A stretch of 64,000 bases of DNA from assembly GCF_900046455.1 (NCBI RefSeq), contig NZ_FCOT01000010.1, forward strand, positions 186,001-250,000. Direction: 5' to 3'. The translations under genes and the position numbers were made by a program. Shown one piece after another: positions 42,815 through 50,882 of this stretch (within the stretch, counting starts at the first letter, position 1; every line of letters starts with the position of its first letter). The notes beneath the pieces are model-generated. The model was not told the DNA's origin. It made no database searches and was given only the letters and a program-made list of their open reading frames with translations. This stretch comes from Cellulomonas timonensis (GTDB lineage: Bacteria > Actinomycetota > Actinomycetes > Actinomycetales > Cellulomonadaceae).

Positions 42815-43773
42815 AGCTCGAATCGGTGCTTGGCGTAGTAGCCGTTGTCGAATACGCCCACGCGTCGGTCTCCGTCGATCGGTTCGGGAACATCTCCCTG
42901 GGCCACTCTGGTGCGATATGTGCGCGCGGCACGGGTCTGATTCTCGTCCCCGTGGGCCTCGAAGTCCGTGAGGATCCGCTCCACGAGATCAGGGCGCGAC
43001 CACTTGTGCGCGAGGAGCAACGCGGCTTCGGCCGAGTAATACCGCTCTGCCGGCGTGGGGTCCCATCCACCTGTCGACGAGAGCCGCTTGTCATGCAAGA
43101 CGACCGCGTTGGGCTGGAACACCACCCGGAGGCCGAGCAGCCTGACCTGCCAGGAGAAGTCCACATCGTCGCAATACATGAAGAACGTGTCCTCGTCGAA
43201 GCCACCGATGTGCCGGAAGACCTCAGAGGGGATCATGGCGCAGGCTGTCGCCGCCCACGACGTGTCGCCCGTGACGGGGTCGTAATCCTTCGGGTGCTCG
43301 AGGGGAAGCTGCTTCGCCTCGCTCATCCCGGTCCCCGTGCGCGTGAATGGCTCCAGCAGGTGCTGGATCACGCGAGGTGCGATCACGATGTCGGGGTTGA
43401 GGACCAGCATGAACTCGAGGTCGCAGTCCTTGGCCAGCCGGTTGTGACCCCTGGCTGATCCGAGGTTCTCACCGAACCACGTGTATCGGATCTCAACGAT
43501 CCACCCGTACTTCGCCCGCAGGCCCTCGAGATCCGCGTCCTCGAGACACCGCGCTGGCGAGCAGTCGCCGTAACTCAGGACGACGCGCTTGCACACGCCG
43601 TCCTCCATCACCGCCAGCTCGGCCGAGCGCGCGAGCGCCTCAACGGCACGGTCAACGGCGCGGACTGGCGTCTTGTAGAGCACCGATTGCACCCAAACGC
43701 TGGGCACCTGGTCCTGGATCAGCGGAGTTCTGTCGAACCAATCGCCTACCGCGACGTCTTTGCCCCGTGCCAC
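42811..43773 (-). CDS. Glycosyltransferase family 2
   Basis: This 320-residue GT2 has W-V-Q-S-V-L-Y-K-T-P near the start, L-V-L-N-P-D-I-V-I, the D-x-D-like site, G-S-A-R-G-H-N-R on the acceptor side, W-A-A-T-A-C-A-M-I-P-S-E-V-F and F-M-Y-C-D-D-V-D-F. This pattern is typical of rhamnosyl- or galactosyl-transferases of surface polysaccharides. It starts at GTG with AGGGGG upstream, and its stop overlaps the start of the MTase-GT2 gene, so the two are coupled and probably act in sequence. The transferred sugar is unknown. Confidence 0.85.
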   Translation of the reverse strand: MARGKDVAVGDWFDRTPLIQDQVPSVWVQSVLYKTPVRAVDRAVEALARSAELAVMEDGVCKRVVLSYGDCSPARCLEDADLEGLRAKYGWIVEIRYTWFGENLGSARGHNRLAKDCDLEFMLVLNPDIVIAPRVIQHLLEPFTRTGTGMSEAKQLPLEHPKDYDPVTGDTSWAATACAMIPSEVFRHIGGFDEDTFFMYCDDVDFSWQVRLLGLRVVFQPNAVVLHDKRLSSTGGWDPTPAERYYSAEAALLLAHKWSRPDLVERILTDFEAHGDENQTRAARTYRTRVAQGDVPEPIDGDRRVGVFDNGYYAKHRFEL

Positions 43774-43928
43774 CAGATCCCCCTAGTTCAGGCGCCCATG
43801 CCAGCCACGGGCGTGCGGTTCGCACGCACCTTAGCCGAAAGGCAACCGCACCCATCGAGCCGACACACTCGTGCGATTAGGACACGCCCGACAATCGGGG
43901 ATGGCGCCCGCTCAGCCTCCGACGGCGC

Positions 43929-44780
43929 TCACAGGCCGCCGAGCACTCCCGGAGCCGCCGCGACCCAACGCCCCGCCCAATCCCCGATTGGCGCCACGCC
44001 GACTACTTCCAGCGCCCCATGCCCCAGCACCGAGTACGCCGGCCGCGGCGCCGCGCTCGCGAAGGCCGCGCTCGTCGTGGGCCGCACGATCTCCGGGTCG
44101 AGGCCGGCCGCCGCCACGATGGCCTGGGCGAACCCGTGCCACGACGTCTCACCGGACGAGGTGCCGTGGTAGACGCCGCTCGGGGCGCCCGCCTCGACGA
44201 GCCGGACGATCAGGTCGGCGAGGTCGACGGTCCAGGTCGGCTGGCCCACCTGGTCGGCGACCACATCGAGCCCGCCCCGCTCGGCCGCGACCCGTGCGAT
44301 GGTCTTCGGGAAGCACTTGCCGTGGGCGCCGTAGAGCCATGCCGTGCGGACGATGAGGTGGTCCGGGTTCTCAGCGCGCACCGCCCACTCTCCTGCGGCC
44401 TTGGTGCGGCCGTACGCGGAGCGGGGGTCGATGGGCGCCGTCTCGGCGTACGGCGCGACGCCAGCGCCGTCGAAGACGTAGTCGGTGGAGATCTGCACGA
44501 TCCGCGCGCCGTGCTCGGCGGCCGCCCTGGCGAGCAGCGCCGGCCCTGTGGCGTTGAGGGCGAAGGCGCTGGCCTCACGTGCCTCGGCGTCGTCGACAGC
44601 GGTCCAGGCCGCGCAGTTGACCACCACGTCATGGCCCTGGACGGCGGCGCGCACCGACGCCAGGTCGGTGATGTCCACGTGCTCCCGGTCGGTTGCCGTC
44701 ACCTCGGCGCCAGCCTCCCGCAGCCGGCTCACGACGTCCTGGCCCAGCATCCCTGCCGCCCCTGTCACCAACCAGCGCAC
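43929..44780 (-). CDS. rmlD: dTDP-4-dehydrorhamnose reductase
   Basis: RmlD makes dTDP-L-rhamnose from the RmlC product with NAD(P)H. The 283-residue protein has V-T-G-A-A-G-M-L-G-Q-D-V, the acidic D-I-T-D, N-C-A-A-W-T-A-V-D-D-A-E, I-S-T-D-Y-V-F-D-G and the Y-x-x-x-K in S-A-Y-G-R-T-K, all as in RmlD. GTG 44780 is chosen over GTG 44786 because the Shine-Dalgarno GAGGAG abuts the latter and lies five bases before the former. It is divergent from rmlC with about 90 bases between. The preceding GT2 gene on the same strand ends at 42811, downstream. Confidence 0.92.
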   Translation of the reverse strand: MRWLVTGAAGMLGQDVVSRLREAGAEVTATDREHVDITDLASVRAAVQGHDVVVNCAAWTAVDDAEAREASAFALNATGPALLARAAAEHGARIVQISTDYVFDGAGVAPYAETAPIDPRSAYGRTKAAGEWAVRAENPDHLIVRTAWLYGAHGKCFPKTIARVAAERGGLDVVADQVGQPTWTVDLADLIVRLVEAGAPSGVYHGTSSGETSWHGFAQAIVAAAGLDPEIVRPTTSAAFASAAPRPAYSVLGHGALEVVGVAPIGDWAGRWVAAAPGVLGGL

Positions 44781-44832
44781 AGCCACTCCTCATCTCGACG
44801 TCTCGACCGACGGCCCAGAGTAGTCGCGCCGT

Positions 44833-44838
44833 TAGGCT
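44833..44838 (+). promoter_or_regulatory. -10 box TAGGCT of rmlC
   Basis: TAGGCT fits TAnnnT and lies in the rmlD/rmlC divergent gap; the leader of about 30 bases carries GAGGAG before GTG 44873. No clear -35 is visible. Confidence 0.45.
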
Positions 44839-44872
44839 GGCCTCGCAACAGCCGACATGAGGAGATATCACC

Positions 44873-45505
44873 GTGCAGTTCCGCGAGCTCAAGGTCCCCG
44901 GGGCGTGGGAGATCACACCGCAGCAGTTCGGCGACCCGCGAGGCGTGTTCCTCGAGTGGTTCAAGGAGGGCGCGTTCGTCGAGGCGGTAGGGCACCCCCT
45001 CGACCTCCAGCAGGCCAACTGCTCGGTGTCGGCTGCCGGGGTGCTGCGGGGGATCCACTTCGCCGACGTCCCGCCCGGGCAGGCGAAGTACGTCACGTGC
45101 CCGAAGGGCGCGGTGCTCGACGTCGCAGTCGACATCCGGGTGGGCTCGCCGACCTTCGGCCAGTGGGACACCGTGCTGCTGGACGACGTCGACCGCCGCG
45201 CCATCTACCTCTCCGAGGGCATCGGGCACGCGTTCCTGTCCCTCGAGGACGATTCGACGGTCGTCTACCTCTGCTCCACGGGCTACTCCCCCGGCCGGGA
45301 GCACGGCGTGCACCCGCTCGACACGGAGATCGGCATCGAGTGGCCGACGACGGCCCGCGACGGAAGCCCGCTCACGCCGCAGCTCTCGGACAAGGACTTG
45401 GCGGCGCCGATGCTGCGCCAAGCCCAGGAGGACGGCCTGCTCCCGACGATGGACTCGGTGCGCGACTTCGTGGCCCAGCGCAAGGCCTCGCCGCGCGGAC
45501 TCTGA
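44873..45505 (+). CDS. rmlC: dTDP-4-dehydrorhamnose 3,5-epimerase
   Basis: RmlC epimerises C3 and C5 of dTDP-4-keto-6-deoxyglucose. The 210-residue cupin has E-L-K-V-P-G-A-W-E-I, D-P-R-G-V-F-L-E-W-F, L-R-G-I-H (residues 58-62) with the catalytic His62, and L-D-V-A-V-D-I-R. G-I-G-H-A-F-L and a family-typical C-terminus follow. It begins at GTG with GAGGAG eight bases upstream. rmlA follows after about 57 bases on the same strand, and rmlD is divergent. It needs the rmlB product, but rmlB is not in the window. Confidence 0.94.
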   Translation: MQFRELKVPGAWEITPQQFGDPRGVFLEWFKEGAFVEAVGHPLDLQQANCSVSAAGVLRGIHFADVPPGQAKYVTCPKGAVLDVAVDIRVGSPTFGQWDTVLLDDVDRRAIYLSEGIGHAFLSLEDDSTVVYLCSTGYSPGREHGVHPLDTEIGIEWPTTARDGSPLTPQLSDKDLAAPMLRQAQEDGLLPTMDSVRDFVAQRKASPRGL

Positions 45506-45562
45506 GCCGCGCGACCGGATCCCGCCGGTTCCCGGAGCCGCTTGCTGGCACACTGTGTGTCC

Positions 45563-46432
45563 ATGCGCGGAATCATCCTGGCCGGCGGATCCGGTACTCG
45601 TCTCAACCCGATCACCCTGGGCGTGAGCAAGCAGCTCGTCCCGGTCTACGACAAGCCCATGATCTATTACCCGTTGTCGACGTTGATGGCGGCCGGCATC
45701 GAAGACATCCTGATCATCACCACGCCTCACGATGCCGAGCAGTTCCACCGCCTGTTGGGCGACGGCTCCCAGTTCGGCATCTCGATCAGCTATACGGTGC
45801 AGGCGGTCCCGAACGGGCTCGCCCAGGCCTTCGTCCTCGGGGCTGACTTCGTGGGCGACGACTCCGCGGCGCTCGTCCTCGGCGACAACATCTTCTACGG
45901 CCCCGGCCTGGGGACTCAACTCCAGCGCTTCGAGCAGATCGACGGCGCCGCGGTCTTCGCCTACCGCGTGGCCGATCCGACCAGCTACGGCGTCGTCGAG
46001 TTCGACGCGAGCGGTCGCGCGCTCTCACTCGAGGAGAAGCCGCAGCACCCGAAGTCGGACTACGCCGTCCCGGGCCTGTACTTCTACGACAACGACGTTG
46101 TGGCGATCGCGAAGTCCCTCAAGCCGTCGGCTCGTGGCGAGTACGAGATCACTGACGTCAACCGGCACTACCTCGACGCCGGGAAGCTCCAGGTCGAGGT
46201 GCTCCCCCGCGGCACGGCGTGGCTCGACACCGGCACGTTCGACTCGCTGCTCGAGGCCTCCGACTACGTGCGCACCATCGAGCACCGTCAGGGCCTCAAG
46301 ATCGGGGCGCCTGAGGAGGTCGCCTGGCGGCGCGGGCTCCTCACCGACGACGAGCTGCGCGCCCGCGCGGAGCCACTCGTCAAGTCGGGCTACGGCACGT
46401 ACTTGCTGGACCTGCTCAAGCGCCAGCAGTAG
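45563..46432 (+). CDS. rmlA: Glucose-1-phosphate thymidylyltransferase
   Basis: RmlA joins glucose-1-P and dTTP to dTDP-glucose, the entry to the rhamnose and 3-amino-sugar routes in this locus. The 289-residue protein begins [14 protein letters not shown], the nucleotide-binding signature (residues 8-14), and has [22 protein letters not shown] and E-E-K-P. ATG 45563 is chosen because the family starts there; the bases CACACT lie eight bases before it but are a weak -10. It follows rmlC and ends at a strong terminator. No second thymidylyltransferase is seen. Confidence 0.95.
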   Translation: MRGIILAGGSGTRLNPITLGVSKQLVPVYDKPMIYYPLSTLMAAGIEDILIITTPHDAEQFHRLLGDGSQFGISISYTVQAVPNGLAQAFVLGADFVGDDSAALVLGDNIFYGPGLGTQLQRFEQIDGAAVFAYRVADPTSYGVVEFDASGRALSLEEKPQHPKSDYAVPGLYFYDNDVVAIAKSLKPSARGEYEITDVNRHYLDAGKLQVEVLPRGTAWLDTGTFDSLLEASDYVRTIEHRQGLKIGAPEEVAWRRGLLTDDELRARAEPLVKSGYGTYLLDLLKRQQ

Positions 46433-46442
46433 TCACACCACC

Positions 46443-46492
46443 AACCGAGCGCCTGACGCCCGAGCGACTGCTCGGGCGTCAGGCGCTCGGTT
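46443..46492. terminator. Hairpin terminator between rmlA and GT4 gene
   Basis: Perfect 23-bp arms (46443-46465 and 46470-46492) enclose a GACT loop, with more T just after. It lies between convergent genes and is the strongest terminator in the window. Confidence 0.9.
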
Positions 46493-46501
46493 TGTCTGTG
46501 C

Positions 46502-47638
46502 TCAGGACGAGCCGCCGGCGCGCTGGACAGCAGCGCGATAGGCCTCGACGTGGACGTCCGCGGCAGCTCCCCAGGTGAACAGCGCGGCCCGCTCGACTGC
46601 GGCACGGGCCAGCTCCTCGCGCCTGTCCTTGCTCGCGAGCAGCTGAGCCAGCGCGGTGGCGATCGACGCCGCGTCCGTCTCGGTGTACTCCACCGCGTCG
46701 CCGCCCACCTCGGGCAGGGAGAGCCGACGGCTGGTGAGGACCGCCGCGCCGCAGGCCATGGCCTCGAGCACGGGCAGGCCGAAGCCCTCGCCCAGACTCG
46801 GGTAGGCCACCACCTGGGCTCCGCCGAGGAACCCGGCGAGGTCGTCGAGCGGGAGGTAGCCGGGCCGGATCACCTGCAGGCCTGCTGGCACCGCCTCGAT
46901 GGCGGGCTGCACGGCGTCGTCCCAGCCCGCGCCGCCCGCGACCACCAGGGCGGGAGGGTCGGCGAGTCCCGCGACTGCCTCCACCCAGGCCTCGATCAGG
47001 GCGGGGACGTTCTTGCGCGGCTCGAGCGTGCCCAGGAAGGCGACGTATGGCCTGCCCTCCAGGCCGAGGGAACGGGCAACCCGCTCCTGCTCCGCGGCCG
47101 CCACCGGGTGGAAGACCTCGGGATCGACCCCGTGGTGCGCCACATAGAACTGCTCGGCGCGGCCACCGGCGTAGCGCACGACCTCGTCGCGCGTCGCCCG
47201 GGAGGGCACGACGAGCGCGTCCGCGCGGCGCACCGCGAGCCAGGTCGCGCTGCGGAAGAACAGGGTCTTGAAGGAGCTGTGGACGTCCCGGTCACTGAAG
47301 AACGTGGCGTCGTGCAAGGTGACCACGCGCGCGCCGGGACTCAACACCGGGCTCGTGTAGTGCGGGCTGTGGACGACATCCGCGCGGATCCTGCGCGCGA
47401 GCACCGGCAGACCGGTCTGCTCCCACACCAGTCGCGCGGCCCGCCGCTCGAGCATCCGCGGCGCGGCGATCACCCGGGCGCCGGGGACCGCAGCCTCCAT
47501 CAGGTCGACGTCGCGGACCTGGCACACGACGACGAGCTCCACATCGCGGACGTCCAGCGCGCGCAGCAGCTCGTCGACGTAGCGCCCCACGCCGCCACGG
47601 TCGGACGGGATGGCCGTCGCGTCTACAAGAACTCTCAT
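46502..47638 (-). CDS. Glycosyltransferase family 4 (GT-B)
   Basis: This 378-residue retaining GT-B enzyme has the N-terminal G-G-V-G-R-Y-V-D-E-L-L-R-A-L acceptor helix, V-V-H-S-P-H-Y, E-P-R-K-N-V-P at the linker, and S-L-G-E-G-F-G-L-P-V-L-E-A-M-A-C-G, the E-x7-E donor motif of GT4. Such enzymes add mannose, GlcNAc or related sugars from nucleotide donors. It is divergent from the GT2 at 47.8 kb and convergent with rmlA. A paralogous GT4 with the same layout lies at 48.8-49.9 kb. The sugar added is unknown. Confidence 0.9.
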   Translation of the reverse strand: MRVLVDATAIPSDRGGVGRYVDELLRALDVRDVELVVVCQVRDVDLMEAAVPGARVIAAPRMLERRAARLVWEQTGLPVLARRIRADVVHSPHYTSPVLSPGARVVTLHDATFFSDRDVHSSFKTLFFRSATWLAVRRADALVVPSRATRDEVVRYAGGRAEQFYVAHHGVDPEVFHPVAAAEQERVARSLGLEGRPYVAFLGTLEPRKNVPALIEAWVEAVAGLADPPALVVAGGAGWDDAVQPAIEAVPAGLQVIRPGYLPLDDLAGFLGGAQVVAYPSLGEGFGLPVLEAMACGAAVLTSRRLSLPEVGGDAVEYTETDAASIATALAQLLASKDRREELARAAVERAALFTWGAAADVHVEAYRAAVQRAGGSS

Positions 47639-47706
47639 CTCACCCCTGCCGCACGTGTCCAGAACCGAGCGAGCGTAACGCGGATCGGCGATCCGGTTCT
47701 GGTGAG

Positions 47707-47712
47707 TAGTGT
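47707..47712 (+). promoter_or_regulatory. -10 box TAGTGT in the GT4/GT2 divergent gap
   Basis: TAGTGT fits TAnnnT and would start a leader of about 66 bases before ATG 47785. The leader contains a 7-bp hairpin with arms at 47727-47733 and 47740-47746. No -35 was recognised. Confidence 0.45.
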
Positions 47713-47784
47713 TCAGTCCCGCATAGGGCGGCCGGCGCTGGCCGCCGCCCTCCTCGCTGGAACGAAGGGCCCTCGATCCGGGAC

Positions 47785-48807
47785 ATGACCACTCTGCCGC
47801 GCGTGACAGCGCTGATGCTCGCGTACGGCGCGGAGCCCTATCTCCTTGACGCCGTCGAGGCGGTGCTCGCGAGCACCGGTGTCGACGTCGACCTGGTCCT
47901 CGTGGACAACGGGTGCACCACGGACGCCGTGCGCCGCCTCCCGGAGGACCCGCGGATCACGCTGGTGGTCCCGGCGGAGAACCTCGGCTTCACCGGCGGG
48001 ATGAACCTCGCCGCGAGCCGGGCGAGCGGGGACGTCCTGCTGCTGGTGAACAGTGACGCGATCGTCGAGCCCGCTGCCGCGAGCGAACTGGTCGGAGCCC
48101 TCGCGACGCCGGGCGTCGGCGTGGTCGGCGGGAGCGTGCGGCTGGCTGACGAGCCTGACCTGGTGAACTCGGTCGGCAACCCGTTGCACGTGCTGGGGCT
48201 CAGCTGGGCCGGAGGCATGGGCGATCCCGCCGCTCAGCACACGACGCGCGGGCCTGTGGCCTCGGCGAGCGGCGCCTGCATGGCGCTCTCCCGGTCCCTG
48301 TGGGAGAGCCTCGGCGGGCTCGTGGAGCCGTTCTTCGCCTACGCCGAGGACCTCGAGCTGTGCTGGCGCAGCTGGCAGCGAGGGCTGCGGGTCGAGTACG
48401 TGCCGACGGCCGTGGCGTACCACCACTACGAGTTCAGCCGGACGCCGCTCAAGATGTACCTCGTCGAGCGCAACCGCCTGGCCTTCGTCCTCACGTGCTA
48501 CGGCGGCCGCATGTTGCTCCTCCTGGCGCCCGTGCTGGCGGCGTTCGAGCTGGCTCTGGTCGCGGTGGCAGCCAAGCAGGGGTGGCTGCGGCAGAAGCTC
48601 CGAGGGTGGTGGTGGCTCGCGACGCATGCCCGCTGGATTCGGGCGCGTCGCGCGGAGGTCCAGCGCGAGCGTCGCGTGCCCGACCGCGAGCTCGCCGACC
48701 TGATGACCGATCGCTTCGACCCCGCGCAGTTCCCGCTGCCCGCAGGCTCGCATCTGCTGCAATCAGCGCTCGCGCGATACTGGCGCGCGGTCCGCCGTGC
48801 CCTGTAG
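47785..48807 (+). CDS. Glycosyltransferase family 2
   Basis: This 340-residue GT2 carries A-L-M-L-A-Y-G-A-E-P, L-V-L-V-D-N-G-C-T-T-D, E-N-L-G-F-T-G-G-M-N and L-L-L-V-N-S-D-A-I, the D-x-D-like site. A-S-G-A-C-M-A-L-S-R and F-F-A-Y-A-E-D-L-E-L-C-W-R follow. The C-terminal 100 residues include one hydrophobic helix (about residues 238-262) and a basic amphipathic region, suggesting membrane association. It is the first of a run of glycan-assembly genes on the plus strand and is followed after 33 bases by a GT4. The transferred sugar is unknown; the family includes rhamnosyl- and mannosyltransferases. Confidence 0.87.
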   Translation: MTTLPRVTALMLAYGAEPYLLDAVEAVLASTGVDVDLVLVDNGCTTDAVRRLPEDPRITLVVPAENLGFTGGMNLAASRASGDVLLLVNSDAIVEPAAASELVGALATPGVGVVGGSVRLADEPDLVNSVGNPLHVLGLSWAGGMGDPAAQHTTRGPVASASGACMALSRSLWESLGGLVEPFFAYAEDLELCWRSWQRGLRVEYVPTAVAYHHYEFSRTPLKMYLVERNRLAFVLTCYGGRMLLLLAPVLAAFELALVAVAAKQGWLRQKLRGWWWLATHARWIRARRAEVQRERRVPDRELADLMTDRFDPAQFPLPAGSHLLQSALARYWRAVRRAL

Positions 48808-48840
48808 GCCGACGTCGCAACCGGAAGAGGAAGCCCTGCC

Positions 48841-49947
48841 GTGACCCTCGAAGTCACCCTGACCGCCGAGCAGTGCTGGCAGCCCGTGCCCGGAGGCTCC
48901 GGCACCTACGTCGTCGAGCTCGCCCGCGGACTGGCCGACGTCCAGGGGGTCCGGGCCACCGCGCTCGTCGCCGCCCACCGTGGGCGCGAGGCTCATGACG
49001 GCCGGGTCGCCGCGCCGGTGCGCCGGGCCCCGCTGCCCCGCCGCCTGCTCTACCCCGCGTGGAACCACCTCCGCCTTCCCCGTGCCGAGTGGGTGGTCCG
49101 CGGCAGCGACGTCGTGCACGCCACCACGTGGGCCGTGCCGCCCACCGCGCGGCCGCTGGTGGTGACGGTCCACGACCTAGCGTTCCTCCGGTCGCCTGAG
49201 CACTTCACCACGCATGGGAACGCGTTCTTCACCCGTGCCCTCGACCGGGTGCGCAGTGAGGCCGACCTGATCGTCGTCCCGTCGCAGGCCACCGCCGACG
49301 ACTGCCTCGCGGCAGGGCTGCCGCGGGACCGTGTCAGGGTCGTCCCGCACGGCGTGCGCATCCTCCCCGCCACGTCCGACGAGGTCGCCGCGTTCCGGCG
49401 CCAGCACGATCTCCGTCGTGACTACGTGATGTGGTGCGGGACTGTCGAGCCGAGGAAGAACCTCCCCGTGCTGCTCGAGGCCTATGCCCTCGCCGCGGCA
49501 CGCGGCCTGGACGCCGACCTGGTGCTCGTGGGTCCTCGCGGCTGGGGCGATGCCACCACAGGGCTCGGCGCCGGCGAGGGGACGGCCCCGGGCGTCCGGT
49601 ACCTGGGGCGGCTCGACGACGTCGACCTCCATCGGGCATTTGCCGGGGCCCGCGCGTTCTGCTTCCCGTCCCTCTGGGAGGGGTTCGGGATGCCCGTCCT
49701 CGAGGCCATGGCGCACGGCGTCCCGGTCGTCACCTCACGGGGGACGTCGATGGAGGAGATCACCGCTGGCGCCGCGCTGCTCGCCGACCCCCACGACCCG
49801 GAGGAGCTCGCCGAGCAGCTCCTGGCCGCCTGCGGCGACGCGCATGACGACCTCGCCTCGACCGCGTTGTCGCGGTCCGGCCAATTCACGTGGTCGGCCG
49901 CGGCCGAGGCCACGGCCGCCGTCTATCGCGAGGCGGCGGGGGGCTAA
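48841..49947 (+). CDS. Glycosyltransferase family 4 (GT-B)
   Basis: This 368-residue enzyme has P-G-G-S-G-T-Y-V-V-E-L-A-R-G-L at the N-terminal domain, V-V-H-A-T-T-W-A, V-T-V-H-D-L-A-F, the linker E-P-R-K-N-L-P and the donor motif S-L-W-E-G-F-G-M-P-V-L-E-A-M-A. It is a paralogue of the GT4 at 46.5-47.6 kb. It starts at GTG with GGAAGAGG a short way upstream. It lies between two GT2 genes and is probably part of the same transcription unit as the upstream one, although the next gene has its own -10 box. The sugar is unknown. Confidence 0.9.
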   Translation: MTLEVTLTAEQCWQPVPGGSGTYVVELARGLADVQGVRATALVAAHRGREAHDGRVAAPVRRAPLPRRLLYPAWNHLRLPRAEWVVRGSDVVHATTWAVPPTARPLVVTVHDLAFLRSPEHFTTHGNAFFTRALDRVRSEADLIVVPSQATADDCLAAGLPRDRVRVVPHGVRILPATSDEVAAFRRQHDLRRDYVMWCGTVEPRKNLPVLLEAYALAAARGLDADLVLVGPRGWGDATTGLGAGEGTAPGVRYLGRLDDVDLHRAFAGARAFCFPSLWEGFGMPVLEAMAHGVPVVTSRGTSMEEITAGAALLADPHDPEELAEQLLAACGDAHDDLASTALSRSGQFTWSAAAEATAAVYREAAGG

Positions 49948-49958
49948 GAGCGCCCCTC

Positions 49959-49964
49959 TATACT
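49959..49964 (+). promoter_or_regulatory. -10 box TATACT, leaderless promoter
   Basis: TATACT is close to the sigma-A consensus and is followed by six bases and GTG 49971. It gives the rhamnosyltransferase-flippase genes a start of their own inside the run. Confidence 0.65.
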
Positions 49965-49970
49965 CGGCGC

Positions 49971-50882
49971 GTGCCCCCCGAAGACGCCACCCACCGGCAT
50001 GCGTCCGGGACCCCCGCCACTGCCGCGGTCATCACGGCGTTCCGGCCGGGCACGGAGCTCGCCGAGGCGGCGCGGGCAGCAGCCCGCCAATGCGTTCGCG
50101 TGATCGTCGTCGACAACACACCCGCAGGTGAGAGCGGAGCCGACGCCGTGCTGGGAGACATGCCCGGCGTGACGCTGCTGCGCGACGGCGCCAACCGAGG
50201 GCTCGCGGCCGCGCTCAACCGCGGCGTCGCCGAGGCCTCGGGAGCCGACGCCCTCTTGCTGCTCGACCAGGACTCGACGGTGCCCGACGGGCTCGTCAGC
50301 CGCCTGTGGGCGTCGCTCGAGCAGGATGAGCGGATCGCCATCGCCGCTCCCGCGCCCTGGGACTCGGACGCACAGCGGTTCCTCGATCCGCGCACCCGGG
50401 CCCGCGCCGAGGTGGCGGACCTGGACGTCGTGATCACCTCGGGGATGCTGCTGCGGCGCAGCGCGGCGGATGAGCTCGGCGCCTTCCGAGAGGACTTCTT
50501 CGTCGACGGGGTAGACCAGGACTACTGCCTGCGCGCACGACGTGCCGGGTGGCGCATCGTGCAGGACCGACGGGTCCTGCTGCCGCACTCCCTGGGCGAC
50601 ACACAGTGGCACGGGATCGGCTTCCTCCGCGTGCGCGCGTCTCACCACCCGACGTGGCGCCTGTACTGGATGGCGCGCAACGGCGTCGTCCTCATCCGTG
50701 AGAACCTCCGGCACAGGCCCCGCTGGGCTATGACCTCGATAGCGCTCCTCGCCTACTGGGCGGCAGCCGTCGCCGCCTTCGAGCCGCCCCGCGCCGCTCG
50801 ACTCTCAGCCATCCGAGCGGGTGTGCGCGACGGCATGCGCGGCGGCCTCGACGCGCGTTTCGCCCCCGAAGCGAAGCGATGA
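49971..50882 (+). CDS. Glycosyltransferase family 2, rhamnosyltransferase-like
   Basis: This 303-residue GT2 has A-V-I-T-A-F-R-P-G-T-E-L, I-V-V-D-N-T-P-A-G, G-A-N-R-G-L-A-A-A-L-N-R-G and L-L-L-L-D-Q-D-S-T-V-P, where D-Q-D-S is typical of rhamnosyltransferases of the RfbF/WsaF type. T-S-G-M-L-L-R-R and D-G-V-D-Q-D-Y-C-L-R follow. GTG 49971 is chosen because TATACT lies six bases upstream; the longer frame adds basic residues not seen in the family. The stop overlaps the flippase gene (ATGA). With rmlA, rmlC and rmlD in the locus, dTDP-rhamnose is the likely donor. Confidence 0.88.
   Translation: MPPEDATHRHASGTPATAAVITAFRPGTELAEAARAAARQCVRVIVVDNTPAGESGADAVLGDMPGVTLLRDGANRGLAAALNRGVAEASGADALLLLDQDSTVPDGLVSRLWASLEQDERIAIAAPAPWDSDAQRFLDPRTRARAEVADLDVVITSGMLLRRSAADELGAFREDFFVDGVDQDYCLRARRAGWRIVQDRRVLLPHSLGDTQWHGIGFLRVRASHHPTWRLYWMARNGVVLIRENLRHRPRWAMTSIALLAYWAAAVAAFEPPRAARLSAIRAGVRDGMRGGLDARFAPEAKR

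Noticed and set aside
43811-43825. Small hairpin after rmlD as a terminator
   Set aside because: Arms of about six bases with no T tract are expected often by chance in DNA of this GC content.
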